Of a stretch of DNA of 64,000 nucleotides, positions 36,290 to 48,925 are shown one piece after another. A program made the translations under genes and the position numbers. This DNA comes from Daphnia pulex (Eukaryota > Arthropoda > Branchiopoda > Diplostraca > Daphniidae): NCBI RefSeq assembly GCF_021134715.1, contig NC_060026.1:15553001-15617000 (forward strand). The letters run 5' to 3'. Within the stretch, counting starts at the first letter, position 1. Every line of letters starts with the position of its first letter. The notes under the pieces were generated by a model. The model worked only from the letters and a program-made list of their open reading frames with translations, did not search any database and was not told the DNA's origin.

Positions 36290-38689
36290 ATGTTGAAGCT
36301 TATTTTCTTTTTTACTGTTGTGCTGATGTTGCAAGTCAGCCGAGCTTGTGACGACAATAGTGAGGAAAGACAACTAGCGGCCGCCCGACAGCAATCCGAC
36401 GAGTATTTCGCTAATGCTTATGGGTACACTCCCAATCCTTGGGATTCTTCTTCTTACTATCAGCCGAACGCTCCAGGTAAATAATAAAAAAAATTCAAAA
36501 TGTTGCGGTTAAATATTTGAGAAAAGATATCGTTTACAATACCGACGTTTGTCTTGATACCTTTTTGTCCTTCTTGTTTCTAGAATATTTCAGTTCACTC
36601 CAGAGTCGAAGCCCCTTCACTAGAACAAATGTTTACCCATTCAACAAATATTTCGTGACTAGTGAGTATAATTTTGTGTTATTCTTCAGCTAGATTATAA
36701 GCAATTCAATGAAAACTGAACTAGAATCAATTATAGTTGCTAGACACTAACGCGCTGTAGCCTACATGTCTGATTTTAACAATTAAATTAAAACAGAAAA
36801 TAGTGAGGAAGAGAACAACGAAGCGGAAGGCCGTCTTGTTGGTGGTCTGGGTGCCAATTTGATCAACACGGGTCTATTCAACAACCGTTTCACTCCGGCC
36901 AATACGTGGAGGCCCTTCGCCAACCTCGCCAACAGGATCCCTATAACCGTGAATCCCAATTTTGATAATCCTCTTGCCACATTCGACGCTTGTACGGCCC
37001 CCAGCGGCGACGCAGGGATCTGTGCTCCAGGAAATATTTGTTCCTTATTCGGTGGACGGCCAAGTGGTTCCTGCATCCTCGGAAAAGTCTGTTGCATCAG
37101 TAAGTGCCAAAATGTTTTTTAAGAAAAATTTGATCGAATTGAATTTGTGGTAACATTTGTCATTTCTTAATAACAGACGCGATCACCACTTGTGGAGGTA
37201 CGGTTACCTTAAACAACACTTATTGGCAGTCTCCTTCGACGGCCGTTAGCGCTCCTTCCACCTGCGCGTTGACTGTTCGGATGGATACCAAATTGGTGGA
37301 ACAACTTGCGAAACCCATTTGCCAAATTCGGTAACTTTTAAATAGTGAAAACACTTCGTCCAAACTCATCGTCCGTATAAACCAATCAAGTATAAAGTAT
37401 TACCAGAATTGATGATGGTTGTCTGTTTGTATTTTTAGACTGGATTTCGTGTCCTTTACCATTGGTGGGCCTTCGACGACAGGAACAACAATCGGAACTT
37501 GCACGGATACTTTTACGGTTGGCGGATCGACTACTGCGGTTCCAACTATTTGTGGGGAGAATGCCGGGCAACACAGTAAGTTAAAGAAATTCAATCGACA
37601 AAATTCCTTTCATATTAATATAGAAATTCTTTCTTGTATATTAATTTATATACTCTTACAGTGTACATTGACGTCCCATCGTCAGGAATCACTCCCACCG
37701 ATGTCCAGTTGATGTTCAATTTTGCAGCTGGAACAACAGGCACCCGTGGATGGAACATCAAAATCGCTATGCTCCCATGTGGCGCCTCCTATCTTGGTGA
37801 CACATTTATTATTGAAAAGTTACTTGATTGGTCAATTCAGATTTTTATTATATTATTGTCTATTTTTTAGCTCCAGCGGATTGTCTTCAATATTTCACCG
37901 CTGCTACGGGAAGAGTCAGGTCATTTAATTGGCAAGACTCCGCTACTGCCCAGCAACTCAATAACCAGAACTACAACATTTGCTTCAGGACCGAACTCGT
38001 TACAGGATCGGTATGAATCAATTTCACATTTATTTTGGGTCAACGCATAATTATTGATTTTGTTTTTCAATTTGAAACTATTTTCAATGTTACAGAGAGC
38101 AACACAGATGTGTGTGTCAGTTTGCACAGTCACAAATGGGGGCGACGCTTTTTCCATAACCACAGTACCTGCTTCTGCAGCACCCGACGCGACCACCGCC
38201 GGCGTGCCTGCGTCTGCTGCTACTCTTTCTTCTATTGGCACTACGTTCTTTGATGCTACAGCACCAGCGCCTGGTGTTAGTTCGGCGACCTGTCTCTACG
38301 ATTTCCTTCTCATCTCCGGCGGAAGTGACGCCAACAATGCTCAAGCGGACCGTTTCTGTGGAAATGCGCTTAACCCAGCACCCATAGGTGTTCTCCCTGT
38401 TCCCGTTACTGCTGCTCCACCCCTAACAGTAGCTACAGCCGGTGGTTTGACTGCCAGTACTCAAGTGTGCAGTAAGTTGAACAACGCAATCCATTTATTC
38501 ATTATCGGTACTGCGATTAAAGTTAAATTGTTGTTTTATATCATGACAGCTTCAGCTAAGCCATTTAGGATGACCTACCAAACCGACGGCCAAGAAACCG
38601 CGGTGGTTGCGGTTCCGGCGAGGAATATCATTGGAGCGGCGGCCGATAATGCCAACACTGGATTCTGTCTGGACTACCAAGAGCGATAA
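36290..38689 (+). CDS. Secreted double-CUB protein (array gene 5)
   Basis: Exons: 36290-36476, 36584-36661, 36797-37099, 37177-37330, 37439-37575, 37662-37796, 37871-38010, 38096-38471, 38550-38689; 549 residues. It pairs with gene 7 (44843): both have a five-residue insertion in exon 5 (GPSTTGTTIG region), a two-residue shorter exon 7 and the same exon 9 ending. The CUB 2 loop is Ala/Ser/Pro-rich without heptads, and a second Pro/Val/Ala stretch lies between GNALNPA and QVC. The signal peptide ends VSRA before CDDNSEERQ. An AATAAA lies at 38898-38903. Confidence 0.88.
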
Positions 38690-40207
38690 ACAACATATTC
38701 AGTTATATTCACCTTTCAACAACGATGTAGGATTCGGGCAAACTTCAAAACATTATCGTCTTAATTTTTTGTGGTGGTTGGATATTTTAATGGTTAACCA
38801 TATTCCATGAGTCTTTTAGCTACTGATTCTGTAGTCTCATTTTATTTGTATGAAAACAACTGCCTAATAAGCAGTGCTTATGATTGGCTTAAAGAGAAAT
38901 AAAACAAAATTCACTCCTGAAATTTTAATTACTATCAGTTAACGATCTGGTGCAGCAGATACAGATATAACATAAAGGTAAATTGGTATATTTAGTATAG
39001 AAAGTATATATTAGCTTCCTGCTGTTGTCCAGTTTCCTTTGGTTTTATGAAGTCCCTGTTTGTATAGGCCTTCTAGTAGCGATATCTTTTGTTACTCCTT
39101 TCGCGTTGTCCACGATCTGCTTACACTGGTTAGCAAATGTCAATTTTAAAAAAATTTTCACCTTGTTTATTTGAATAGTTCAACTCCTCCAACAACCCGC
39201 AACAACCACTTGTCATGTTTGTTCCGGTGATTCCTATATAGTAGTGATGCTTCTAAGCACTTGTGAATTGAGTACTTAAATTCAAGCATTAAGGGGTTAT
39301 AACAAAAAATTTAAATAGTTCTACGCTTTAAACACCGCACCATAAAGGTCAGGCTAAAGATTGGCAACTTCCGATCCTTAGTGTTGTAAAAAAAAAACAG
39401 TTTTTTTTTTTCTTTTTACGACGAGGCCCGAAGCTAAATGTTGCAATTTGGTTGTGTTGCAAACAAAGCGTATAGACACTGCAAATTCATTTGACTTGAC
39501 ATACATTTTGTAAACAATTGCATTTGTAAAAAAATTACATTTCGAAAAAATACGTAGATATAGTGAATGAGAAAAGACAGGAAAGAGGTGTACGACAGTG
39601 AGAGATTGCCAATGTATTTGTACGAATTATTTACTGATATTTGGTTAAACCACTTTTGATCTGCTAATTTCGATGTTTATTATACGCAAGTCATACGATA
39701 ACTGCCGTTTATTTCCCCTTTCCTTCGTTCATTAAGTCAATTGATTTAAGTAAAGTCAATCAAACAGAAAATTCTTTTAGATAATAATATTGCTCGACTA
39801 CGAACTCCAAATATGCTGTGTATGAGCTTCGTGGTTTGCATACTGAATACGTTGAACATTTGGTTCTTGTTCGTCCGGCATACGTGGGTATATAAAAAGG
39901 AAAACTTTGATATCTTTGTAATGTATTTTTCAATTATTGACCACTAAATTCTTGTTTTCAAGGCCGGACTTGAGTGAGACATCAAAATCTGTCGGCTCCT
40001 TCAATAAAGCATTGCAGAAAAATATTCAAGGAATCACTGGTGTAAATATCACACAGACTAAAAAAGGCTGCAAACGCATTCACTTTAGTAGAAAACACTA
40101 AACTGAACTGAAACTATAAAATTTTTAAGTTTGACCAACAGAAGATCGTGTGGACAGCAGTCTGAACAATTAACAAGGAATCATTAGGAATAATAGGAAC
40201 AGGTCTG
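38690..40207. other. Spacer between array genes 5 and 6
   Basis: It holds the 3' flank of gene 5 (AATAAA at 38898) and AT-rich DNA with homopolymer runs near 39388-39415. No gene or repeat is supported. Confidence 0.5.
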
Positions 40208-40215
40208 TATATAAG
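40208..40215 (+). promoter_or_regulatory. TATA box of array gene 6
   Basis: TATATAAG lies 120 bases upstream of the ATG and is followed by ACAGAGCAAACTGG. This downstream string is the least similar to the array consensus, and no clear initiator was found at +30. Confidence 0.6.
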
Positions 40216-40327
40216 ACAGAGCAAACTGGAAGAAACATGTATAGTTCTTTGAAGGATTTCGACAAGATCTCGTGCTGCAGTTCTTTGAGAGTTAAAAAAT
40301 AGTCGCGGTCAAATTTCTGAAAGAAAA

Positions 40328-42935
40328 ATGTTTAAACTGTATTTTCTTCTTTCCGTCGGTTTAATGTTAATACAAGTCAGCCGGGCTTGTGACGAGGAAA
40401 ATCAATTAGTCAGACATCAGCAATCCGACGAGTACTTGGCCAGCGCTTACGAATTCAATCCTAATCTAGAGATGTTTCACCCAATGGCTTATTACGAGTC
40501 AGGCGCTCGTGTTCCAGGTAATTGATTTGAAAAAAATCTGTCACAGATATGGGACTTATAAAGAAATTTTCTTTTACGCTTTATCTAGAGTTTTACGCCA
40601 GTCCTTATGAGGGACGAACCCCCTTCACTAATAGGCCCACGATCCAATCTTTCAAGAAACAATTGAGTGAGTAACCCTTTTATTTTATAGCCACATAGTC
40701 TTGTGTGTTAAATTCACTGAATCGAAAAATTCAGAAGGAAATTTCCAGTTATTGCATACGATTGTAATAAATGGGTTTTTAAAATGTTATGTATAATAGA
40801 TAATCGCCCAGAAGAAAATAACCAAGCGGAAGGCCGTTTCGTACTGGGTAGTTTAGGCGCCAATTTGATCAACACGGGTCTATTCAACAACCGTTTCACT
40901 CCGGCCAATACGTGGAGGCCCTTCCAAAATCTGGCCAATCGAATTCCAGTTTCTTACAATCCCAATTTTAATAACCGTCCGATCAACGCTTTCGACGCCT
41001 GCACGTCTTTTAGTGGAGACACTGGAATCTGCGCTCCTGGAAACATTTGCTCGTTATTCGGTGGCCGACCAAGTGGTTCTTGCGTCCTCGGAAAAGTCTG
41101 TTGCATCAGTAAGTGAGCCTACCAAAAATATTTTTTGAAAATTATATCCAACAGAATAATTGATGAGATGACATATTAAATTTTCCTTATTTTTAAATAG
41201 ACGCGATAACAACTTGTGGAGGTACGGTTACCCTGAACAACACGTACTGGCAATCACCATATACGGCTGTGAGTGCTCCGTCCACCTGCGCATTAACTGT
41301 CCGGATGGACACCAAACTCGTTGAACAATTTGCCAAACCCATTTGTCAAATTCGGTACTATGTGGATTAGTATTTTGTATTTTGTCAGACCCGATCAGAC
41401 TAAAAGAAAATCTTATATTTTCTTACATCGCTATATTATCTTAATTTCTTTTAGTTTGGACTTTGTTTCGTTCTCGACCACCCAGCCGACAGCCGGAACT
41501 TGCACGGATACGTTTACGGTTGGCGGATCGACTTCTTCCGTGCCAATTATTTGCGGTGACAACGCCGGGCAACACAGTAAGTCCAAAAATGAAATGAAAA
41601 GAATAAGGAGTATTTTTTAAATTTTATAGTATATTCTTTATATAGTGTACCTTGACGTCCCGTCATCGGCCACTACTTCTAATGATGTCCAGTTGATATT
41701 CAATTTTGCAACTGGAACGACAGCCACTCGCTCGTGGAACATCAAAATTGCTATGCTCCCTTGTGGCGCATCTTACCTCGGTAACTATAAGAAACGATTA
41801 AAAAGTTACTCAAGATAGTCAAGAATAATTGCTGATTAATTCTGCTTATTATTCCATTTTTTTCTAATTACTATCATAGCTCCAGCGGATTGTCTCCAGT
41901 ATTTCACCGCTGCTACGGGCAGAGTTCGCTCGTTCAACTGGCAAGACGTCGCTGGATCAGCAACTCGTCAACTCAACGATCAGAATTACAACATTTGCTT
42001 CCGGACTGAACTTGTACCGTCTCAGGTTTGTACCGTCCTTTCTTCTATTAGCTAAATTGACTCAATTTAATCAAATTACAACTCTAGCAATGAATTTAAA
42101 AAATTTTTATTCAGAGGGCGACTCAGATTTGTCTATCAGTTTGTACGGTGACTAGTGGTGGTGATCCTTTCTCCATTACCACGCCCACCAGCACTAAAGC
42201 CGCTAAATCCGCCACTGCCGTTGACAATGCCAAGGCGATCCTGGCGCCTCTCGAACTAGTTCTTGCCAATGAAGAGGCTGCGCTTCTGCTAGCAAAAGAA
42301 GATTTAAAGGTTAAAGATGATGCCGTTGCAAAAGCAGAAGCAGCGTACCTTATAGCCCAAAACGGAGGTGACCCCGAAGCTGTTATAGCTGCCGAAGCCG
42401 CCGTTATCGCAGCCAAAGACGAACAAGCTACAGCCACAACCACTGTCAATAATAAGAAAGAAGATGTCGCCACTGCTCAAATTCCCGTGACAGCTGCTCA
42501 AGCCGTACTGACGGCCGCGCAAATTACTGCCGCCAACGACGCATCAACTGCCGGTGCACTTTCCGGTGTGGGTTCGAGTGCAATCGTGAATGAAATTAAC
42601 ACGGCCACCTGCTTGTACGATTACCTTCTGATCGCCGGTGCCCGCGATTCTACGAATGTTGAAGCCGACCGATACTGCGGCAACGCCCTCAATCCAGCCG
42701 CGACTCCAGTTGCCGCCAGTGTCCCAGTGTGCAGTAAGTTACTATAAAGTAATTTGTTGCTATTAAAATTTAATCGATAACTTTGCATAACATCAAAATA
42801 GCTCCGATCAAGCTATTTAGGATGACGTATCAAACCGACAGCACAGAGGGGGAAGTGGCTGCAGGGACGGACATTCTTCCGGCACCAGCTGATACAGCAA
42901 ACACTGGATTTTGCCTCGATTATCAAGAGAAATAG
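40328..42935 (+). CDS. Secreted double-CUB protein with charged helical loop (array gene 6)
   Basis: Exons: 40328-40517, 40589-40666, 40800-41108, 41201-41354, 41455-41576, 41646-41780, 41880-42025, 42115-42733, 42802-42935; 628 residues. The N-terminal peptide is shorter and diverged (CDEENQLVRHQQSDEYLAS). Exon 8 has 206 codons because of a 142-residue insert at 42184-42609. Unlike the Thr/Gln heptads of the genes at 8947 and 49896, this insert is rich in Glu, Asp and Lys (LANEEAALLLAKEDLKVKDD), as in a classic coiled coil. It is interrupted by NGG near its centre. Exons 7-9 and the 3' flank closely resemble those of the gene at 49896. An AATAAA lies at 43213-43218. Confidence 0.88.
42184..42609 (+). 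repeat. Ala-rich charged heptad insert in CUB 2
   Basis: It encodes about 58 residues, then NGG at 42361-42369, then about 60 residues to the next CUB strand. Heptad spacing of L/V/A is visible but units are not identical at the DNA level, so it is much older or under different selection than the repeat at 51642-52451. Confidence 0.75.
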
Positions 42936-44239
42936 GCATCGCATGACAATCAAGAATTACCTTGGGGATGAGCTGTTTTATGGTTTTTCTTTAATTCAAA
43001 TTTAAATGTTTCAAATTTAAATTTGAACTTGGTAGATGGTAAATGGATTTTTATTTAGCTCTTCTTTTTTTGTGGCGCATTTCAGTTGATTTTAACTATA
43101 CCACGGTGCATTTTCTTGGACACACGCTATTTCAAAGTTTTGTACTTTTCATCTTTATACGACCTCTTATTTTCTGTACCAATTTTTTATAATGTATGAA
43201 AACGAACGTATTAATAAACATTTTTTTGGCAAGGTAAAAGAATCAGTTTAGAGATCATTTCTTTGATTTTATCGCGTATCCGAGTTTGTTGTCTATTTGA
43301 TTTTACTTAAATTTTTTACGTTGGACGTGATAAGAACAGTGGAACCGGTGGGGAACCGGCCAACTCGTGGATGTTTCCTTACTACTGCAGTCCCTAGCCT
43401 CGAGTGCTCATCATCTCTCGTATTGTTGCATGCTTCTGTGCGGTTCCCAGTATCTTGGAAACTATTTTTAAATTCTTTTCAAAAAAAGCCCCAACCCAAC
43501 TACTCTTATCCATAGCCTCCAAGAAATCCTCAAAATTCCCCGTCTTTTTTCTTTTGGCTCTGTCAGGTCATTTCTTTGCAAAGAAATGGCCACCACACTA
43601 CACCTTGCCTAATACTCAACGACTAAACTAAACGTTTATAGCCTCAGGATCTGTTTCGTTATACAGATGAATAAGAATAGATTTGGGTTTTCTTTTCACA
43701 ATATTATTAGGCTTGAAAGTTCCCGAATCTTTAGCCTTCGGCACTGACGTACATGGTGCTGTGTTAAAAGCATTTAATAATATTTTTTTTAATTTGTTCA
43801 ACCACTTAATACTTAATACTTAGTGAATGATTTCAAGGGCGGTGGTTAAAAGGGGGGGAAAAAAGTGTCGGCATCTTTAATGAAAATTTGTGAGGAAGTA
43901 CTCATAAGAAATGAATTTGGGATAGGCTACTTCTCGAGTTTAGCCACACACAAAAATTAACAATCATTTAACAAAATTATTTGATACTGAACAGCAAATA
44001 TTAGTGGATAACGCAAAGGGAATAAGTAAAAAAGAATTCGCCATTCATTTTTTATTTTTCCAGATTTATTAACTTGATTCTGATAACATTATCGCAAAGT
44101 CTATTCAAATCATTCAAACAGTCATCTTGGAAATCTCCACTCACGTACAGCAATTTTTTAAAAATTGGTTGACACATTTAATTTTAAGAAATATGGACAT
44201 TTTATGAAGTCTACATGGAGAAGATTCGAGAAGATTGTT
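42936..44239. other. Spacer between array genes 6 and 7
   Basis: The first 250 bases match the 3' flank of the gene at 49896 (GCAT-GC, CAATCA, TACCTTGG, then TTAGCTC and GTTGATT blocks). The rest is AT-rich DNA without a supported gene. Confidence 0.5.
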
Positions 44240-44735
44240 GCGGTCAACAAACCCTGTAGAAAATTGCGGAATTATGGCTGGAGTAACTACCCCCGGACCA
44301 TCTTCATGGCTTTTTGCGGGGATTTCCCTTTCCCACATTAACAACGGTCAAGTGCAAACAATAGCAAAAGAAATAGAACGAACACGTCTAATTGCCTTTT
44401 ATATATTCAACGATGTATATAGCCTTGAGCTGAAAAGTTTCCTACATTGCACAGCGGCAGTTGACTTCGTTCGGGGATTTCTGGTGTTGCGAAATGGCCG
44501 CTTATATTCATTATGTTTTGAATGGAAAGTTCAACGCTTTAGCCCAGGGTTCCAGGGCGGCATTGCTTCCGTCTTTCCTTCGAAATACAAAAATAAACTG
44601 TTGGAAGGTGTTATTAAGCGCAAAGAAACAAGTGGATATAAATAAAAAATTGTTTGACTTAATGTTCTGAATTTGGCGAAAAAGAGGGAGGTTGCGGTTG
44701 TATGCTGGACAAGTCGGGACAAGGTCTGAGGACAG
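44240..44735 (+). promoter_or_regulatory. Upstream region of array gene 7, duplicated elsewhere
   Basis: It aligns with 57650-58045: shared blocks include TTTTTGCGGGGATTTC, CATTGCACAGC-GCAGTTGACTT, GTTCGGG and GGTGTTGCGAAA-GGCCGC. Conservation between the two copies extends into the core promoter, so the unit duplicated includes this whole region. Its regulatory role is inferred from position only. Confidence 0.5.
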
Positions 44736-44771
44736 TATAAAAGATGGACAGAACCGGACGATATTGCAGCA
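44736..44771 (+). promoter_or_regulatory. TATA box of array gene 7
   Basis: TATAAAAG at 44736-44743, then ATGGACAGAACCGGACGATA. GCAGCAGTTC has candidate initiator A residues at 44768 and 44771. Confidence 0.65.
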
Positions 44772-44842
44772 GTTCTTCGACTGATTTTCACAAAGTCTTG
44801 GTATCTGTAACGCAGAAGAAGAAATCCACTTTAAACTTAAAG

Positions 44843-47155
44843 ATGTTGAAATTTACTTGCTTGTTGTTAATTGTCGCTTTGATGTTGCAAGTCAGCCGAG
44901 CTTGGGACGAAGGTAACAATAATGAAGAAGAACAACTAGCGGCCGCTCGACAACAATCCGACGAATACTTCGCAAATGCTTTCGGATACACTTCCAATCC
45001 TTGGGATTCCGCTTACTATCAGCCAAGCACTCCAGGTAATGATAATACAAATGTCATTAGATTTGTGCAAATATTTGAGTCTGTTAAGAGTTCCTTTACA
45101 AAAGATGTATCCTTACCTTTCTGTCCTTCGTGTTTGTAGAATATTTCGGTTCAATCCAGGGTCGAAATCCCGTAATCAGAACAAGTGTTCATCCATTCAG
45201 CAAGTACTTCGTCGCTAGTAAGTATATTTTTGTGTTCTTCGTTGAATTGTAAAAATTTGAGTATAAGCTCCTATATTTTATCACTTACCCCCTCTCTCAA
45301 AGATTTAGTTAAAACAGAAAACGATGAGGAAGAAAACAACCAAGCGGAAGGACGTCTTGGTGGTCTGGGTGCTAATTTGATCAACACGGGCCTCTTCAAC
45401 AATCGATTCACCCCCGCAAACACTTGGAGACCCTTTGCAAATTTAGCCAACCGGATTCCCATTTCTTACAACCCCAACTATGACAACCCGCTTGATACCT
45501 TCGACGCTTGTACGTCACCCAGTGGCGACGCCGGAATCTGTGCCCCAGGAAACATCTGCTCGTTATTCGGTGGACGGCCAAGCGGATCCTGCATCCTGGG
45601 AAAAGTCTGCTGCATTAGTAAGTATCGAAAAACATTTAAAAAAAAATAAAGGTCTAAGGTGACATTTGACGTTTCTAAACAAAAGACTCGATCAGCACTT
45701 GTGGAGGAACTGTTACCTTAAACAACACGTTCTGGCAATCTCCTTCCACTGCCGTGAGTGCTCCTTCCACTTGCGCGTTGACTGTCCGGATGGACACTAA
45801 ATTGGTGGAACAGTTGAAGAGGCCCATTTGCCAAATTCGGTAAGTGGATTTTCCCACTAAGCATTGATGCAACAAAAACAATTTCAGACAATGAAGAAGT
45901 TATTTAGGATATTCGTTTCTATTTTAGGCTGGATTTCGTATCCTTTACCATTGGGGGACCGTCAACAACAGGAACAACAATCGGAACTTGCACGGATACT
46001 TTTACGGTTGGTGGATCAACTACTACGGCACCAACTATTTGTGGAGTTAACTCTGGACAACACAGTAAGCTACAAAGAACGGATTAGAATATTCCAGAAG
46101 GTGTAGAATTTACACGTTTTTTATCAACTGTTAACGTTGTTCAGTGTACCTTGACATCCCGTCATCAGCCGTTACCCCGAGCAATGTTCAGCTCATGTTC
46201 AATTTTGCAGCTGGAACAACAACCACTCGCGGATGGAATATAAAAATCGCTATGCTCCCTTGTGGTGCTAGATATCTCGGTAATAGATTTCTCTTATTTT
46301 CAAAAGTTCAGATGTTAAATTTATAGATTATTAATTATTTTACTTTTCCTATAGCTCCGACGGATTGCCTTCAATATTTCACAGCTTCTACGGGCAGAGT
46401 CAAGTCATTCAATTGGCAAGACGCCGCAGGTGCCCTGCAACTCAACAATCAAAACTACAACATTTGCTTCCGGACGGAACTGGTTTCCTCACAGGTATGC
46501 TAATAATTGTTGGAATCAATCAATCAATAAATAAACCATTCATTGTTTTAATTATTGCAGAGAGCAACCCAAATGTGCGTCTCAGTTTGTACTGGACTCA
46601 CGATTGGCGACGCTTTTTCTATAACCACGGTAGCTCCCATTGCCGCTGCCGACGTAGGCAGTGCCACTGTAACTGCCTTCGTCAATTCTCTTTCTGCTGT
46701 GGGTACAACGTTTACCAATAATGGAGTTACTACTGCCGTTTGTCTGTACGATTTCCTGCTCATCGCTGGTGGAAGAGACGCAAATAATGTCGAGCAAGAT
46801 CGTTACTGCGGTAATGCACTGAATCCAGTCCCCATCAATACACCTGCTACTGCTGCAGCGGCAGCGGCAGTGGTCCCTGCTTTGAACCCTGCTTTCGCTG
46901 GTCCAGCAGCCGGTGGACTGCCCAACAGTGTACAAGTGTGCAGTAAGTTTTCCAATGGCTCATATTCTTAATTACGCAATCTATTCAACTCATATTACAT
47001 TGAATATCGTCACAGCTTCCATCAGACCATTTAGGATGACATACCGAACCGATAGTCAAGAAACGACAGTGCCTGCGGTTGTCGCGTCCAATACGATTGG
47101 AGCGGGTCCCGATACTGGAAATACTGGATTCTGTCTCGACTATCAAGAACGATAG
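44843..47155 (+). CDS. Secreted double-CUB protein lacking the first conserved Cys (array gene 7)
   Basis: Exons: 44843-45035, 45140-45217, 45318-45617, 45686-45839, 45928-46064, 46145-46279, 46355-46494, 46561-46942, 47016-47155; 552 residues. It is the sister of gene 5 by the exon 5 insertion and short exon 7. Right after the signal peptide, where the other genes have AC, this one reads AW (TGG at 44903-44905, one base from TGT). That Cys is therefore absent, while the six exon 3 cysteines are kept. The CUB 2 loop is short and Val/Ala/Thr-rich. A long Ala/Val/Pro stretch follows GNALNP in exon 8. An AATAAA lies at 47560-47565. Confidence 0.88.
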
Positions 47156-47644
47156 ACAATCTGAAATCAATTTCCCGACGTCTCGTCTGAGATTAACTTT
47201 CCACTCTATTGATGACCCTTTCAATGTTAGAAATCTTAGTTGTGGCCTTTTAGTGAGTTCTCTGATTATGCAGTGAGCATTTCTTTATTTAATTTTCCGC
47301 TTTAGTTGTTTCGACCATATTTTCTAGAAAGCGCTATCAAATTTGATTTTCGTTTTAATTTAATTATTTATTCTTAGATGTGTTTGGACATGCGTTTGAA
47401 GTGAATCAGTTTTGATTTCGTGTGGATGACTATTCAAATTTCTTTTGATAATGTGCTTGACCACACCCAAAAATTAAAATTGATTCACTAAGAAGAATCA
47501 CCCTTAACTGGCGAAATATTTATCAATCTAAAAAGAAATGCTCAGCTCGTCCAATTTAAAATAAACAGCTTTTACCACTTTATAATATGTAATTTTTTTT
47601 TTTTATTGTCAAAGAAAATGAAGACTGGACTGGTGATAAGGTAG
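47156..47644. other. 3' flank of array gene 7
   Basis: AT-rich, with an AATAAA at 47560-47565 and a T run just before the repeat begins. No gene is seen. Confidence 0.5.
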
Positions 47645-48520
47645 GTTTGAATTTGGCGGGGGGTCGATTTTTAATTGTATCGATGTCTTCTATTTAGAAT
47701 ATTAGTGTCGTCTGCTCTAGTCTTGTTCACCAGTTTTGGAAAAAAAAGACGAAGTTTAATAAGATTTATACAAAAATGGAACATAAATTTATTTTGGAAA
47801 CGTACGTGGTTGCACCTAAATTGCACAGCAAATAAAATTAGAAAAATGTGGTTCGTCGTGTGAACTCTGTGGTGTCATTTATGGCTCTCCAGCATGTTTT
47901 CCAATCCAATCCATGCTGCTGTTTGCATGCTTATATGCTGTTTGGCAGGTAAAGGTAAATTAAACTGTGTAAAACTAAGAATGCAAATGGAAAGATTATG
48001 GGGCTTAAAAATAAGAGTTAAACCTGTTCCTTTGTGAAGTAGCATTTACATGTCTTATTTATATGGCATTGCATGGCAGTTTGTTTGCACTGTAACATTT
48101 TCCGGCCTTTATGCAAAATTTGAGGCATGAGCCAGCCATCATAACCACAAGTTATGCAAGTTTTACTTACAGTGTTGGTAGATCTGTCATCAGCAACAAT
48201 CTCATCCTCATCACTTGATGATTTTTGTTACTTTCGTTCCTGAGCTAGATATTTTATTGATGCATTGGCTTACATGGCAACCTTAAATTTAAAACCTACT
48301 AAATTTAAAGTTTAATTAACAATTAGGGCTAACTGTTATTTTCAATTTTTCCTCCCATGTTGTTCCTTTAAATATTTTTCGTAACCCATTTTTCTATTTT
48401 TTATTTAGATAAACAGCATCCCGTTTCAATGGAGAAACTACCGATGTCAACTGAGTAACGTACCTCTTCTTCTCCTTTCTTTAAATCCCCCTTGTCCTCG
48501 TGTACACCCATGTGAATGTG
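47645..48520 (+). repeat. Interspersed repeat, subfamily A, truncated copy
   Basis: It aligns in the same orientation with 53068-53905 and, reverse-complemented, with 25700-26575. It carries ATATTAGTGTCGTCTGCT, CTTGTTCACCAGTTTTGG, CCAGCCATCATAACC and ATAAACAGCATCCC. It stops shortly after ACACCCATGTG, where the sequence switches abruptly to exon 6 of a CUB gene. Confidence 0.7.
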
Positions 48521-48524
48521 GGAA

Positions 48525-48925
48525 TCAATGTTCAGCTGGGATGTTTAATTTTGCCGCTGGCACAACAACCACTCGCGGATGGAACATCAAAATCGCTATG
48601 CTCCCTTGTGGCGCTAGATATCTCGGTTCTCTTCTTAAGGTTCAGTTGTACTATTTTTAGATTACTAATTATTTTCCTTTTTCCTATATATGTGTAGCTC
48701 CGGTGGATTGCCTCCTATATTTCACCGCTTCTACGGGAAGGGTCAAATCATTCAATTGGCAAGACGCCACAGGTGCCCTCCAACTCAACAATCAAAACTA
48801 CAACATTTGCTTCCGGACGGAACTGGTTTCATCGCAGGTTTGCATAACTTGGCATAATTGTTTGAATCAATTGAAATTTAAAACTTGTCGCAGAGAGCAA
48901 CCGAAATATGCGTATGAATTCTCTC
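48525..48925 (+). pseudogene. Double-CUB gene fragment (part of exon 6, exon 7, start of exon 8)
   Basis: It begins inside exon 6 (CAATGTTCAGCT, then the FNFAAGTTTTRGWNIKI sequence) directly at the edge of the repeat. It has a complete exon 7 at 48698-48837 (PVDCLLYFTASTGRVKSF, DATGALQLNNQ) and an exon 8 start at 48894 that dissolves after RATEICV. The exon 6 donor has become GTTCTC. Residues match gene 7 best (TTRGWN, GARYL, GALQLNN), so the source was a gene 7-like copy. It has no promoter, signal peptide or stop exon of its own. Confidence 0.85.
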
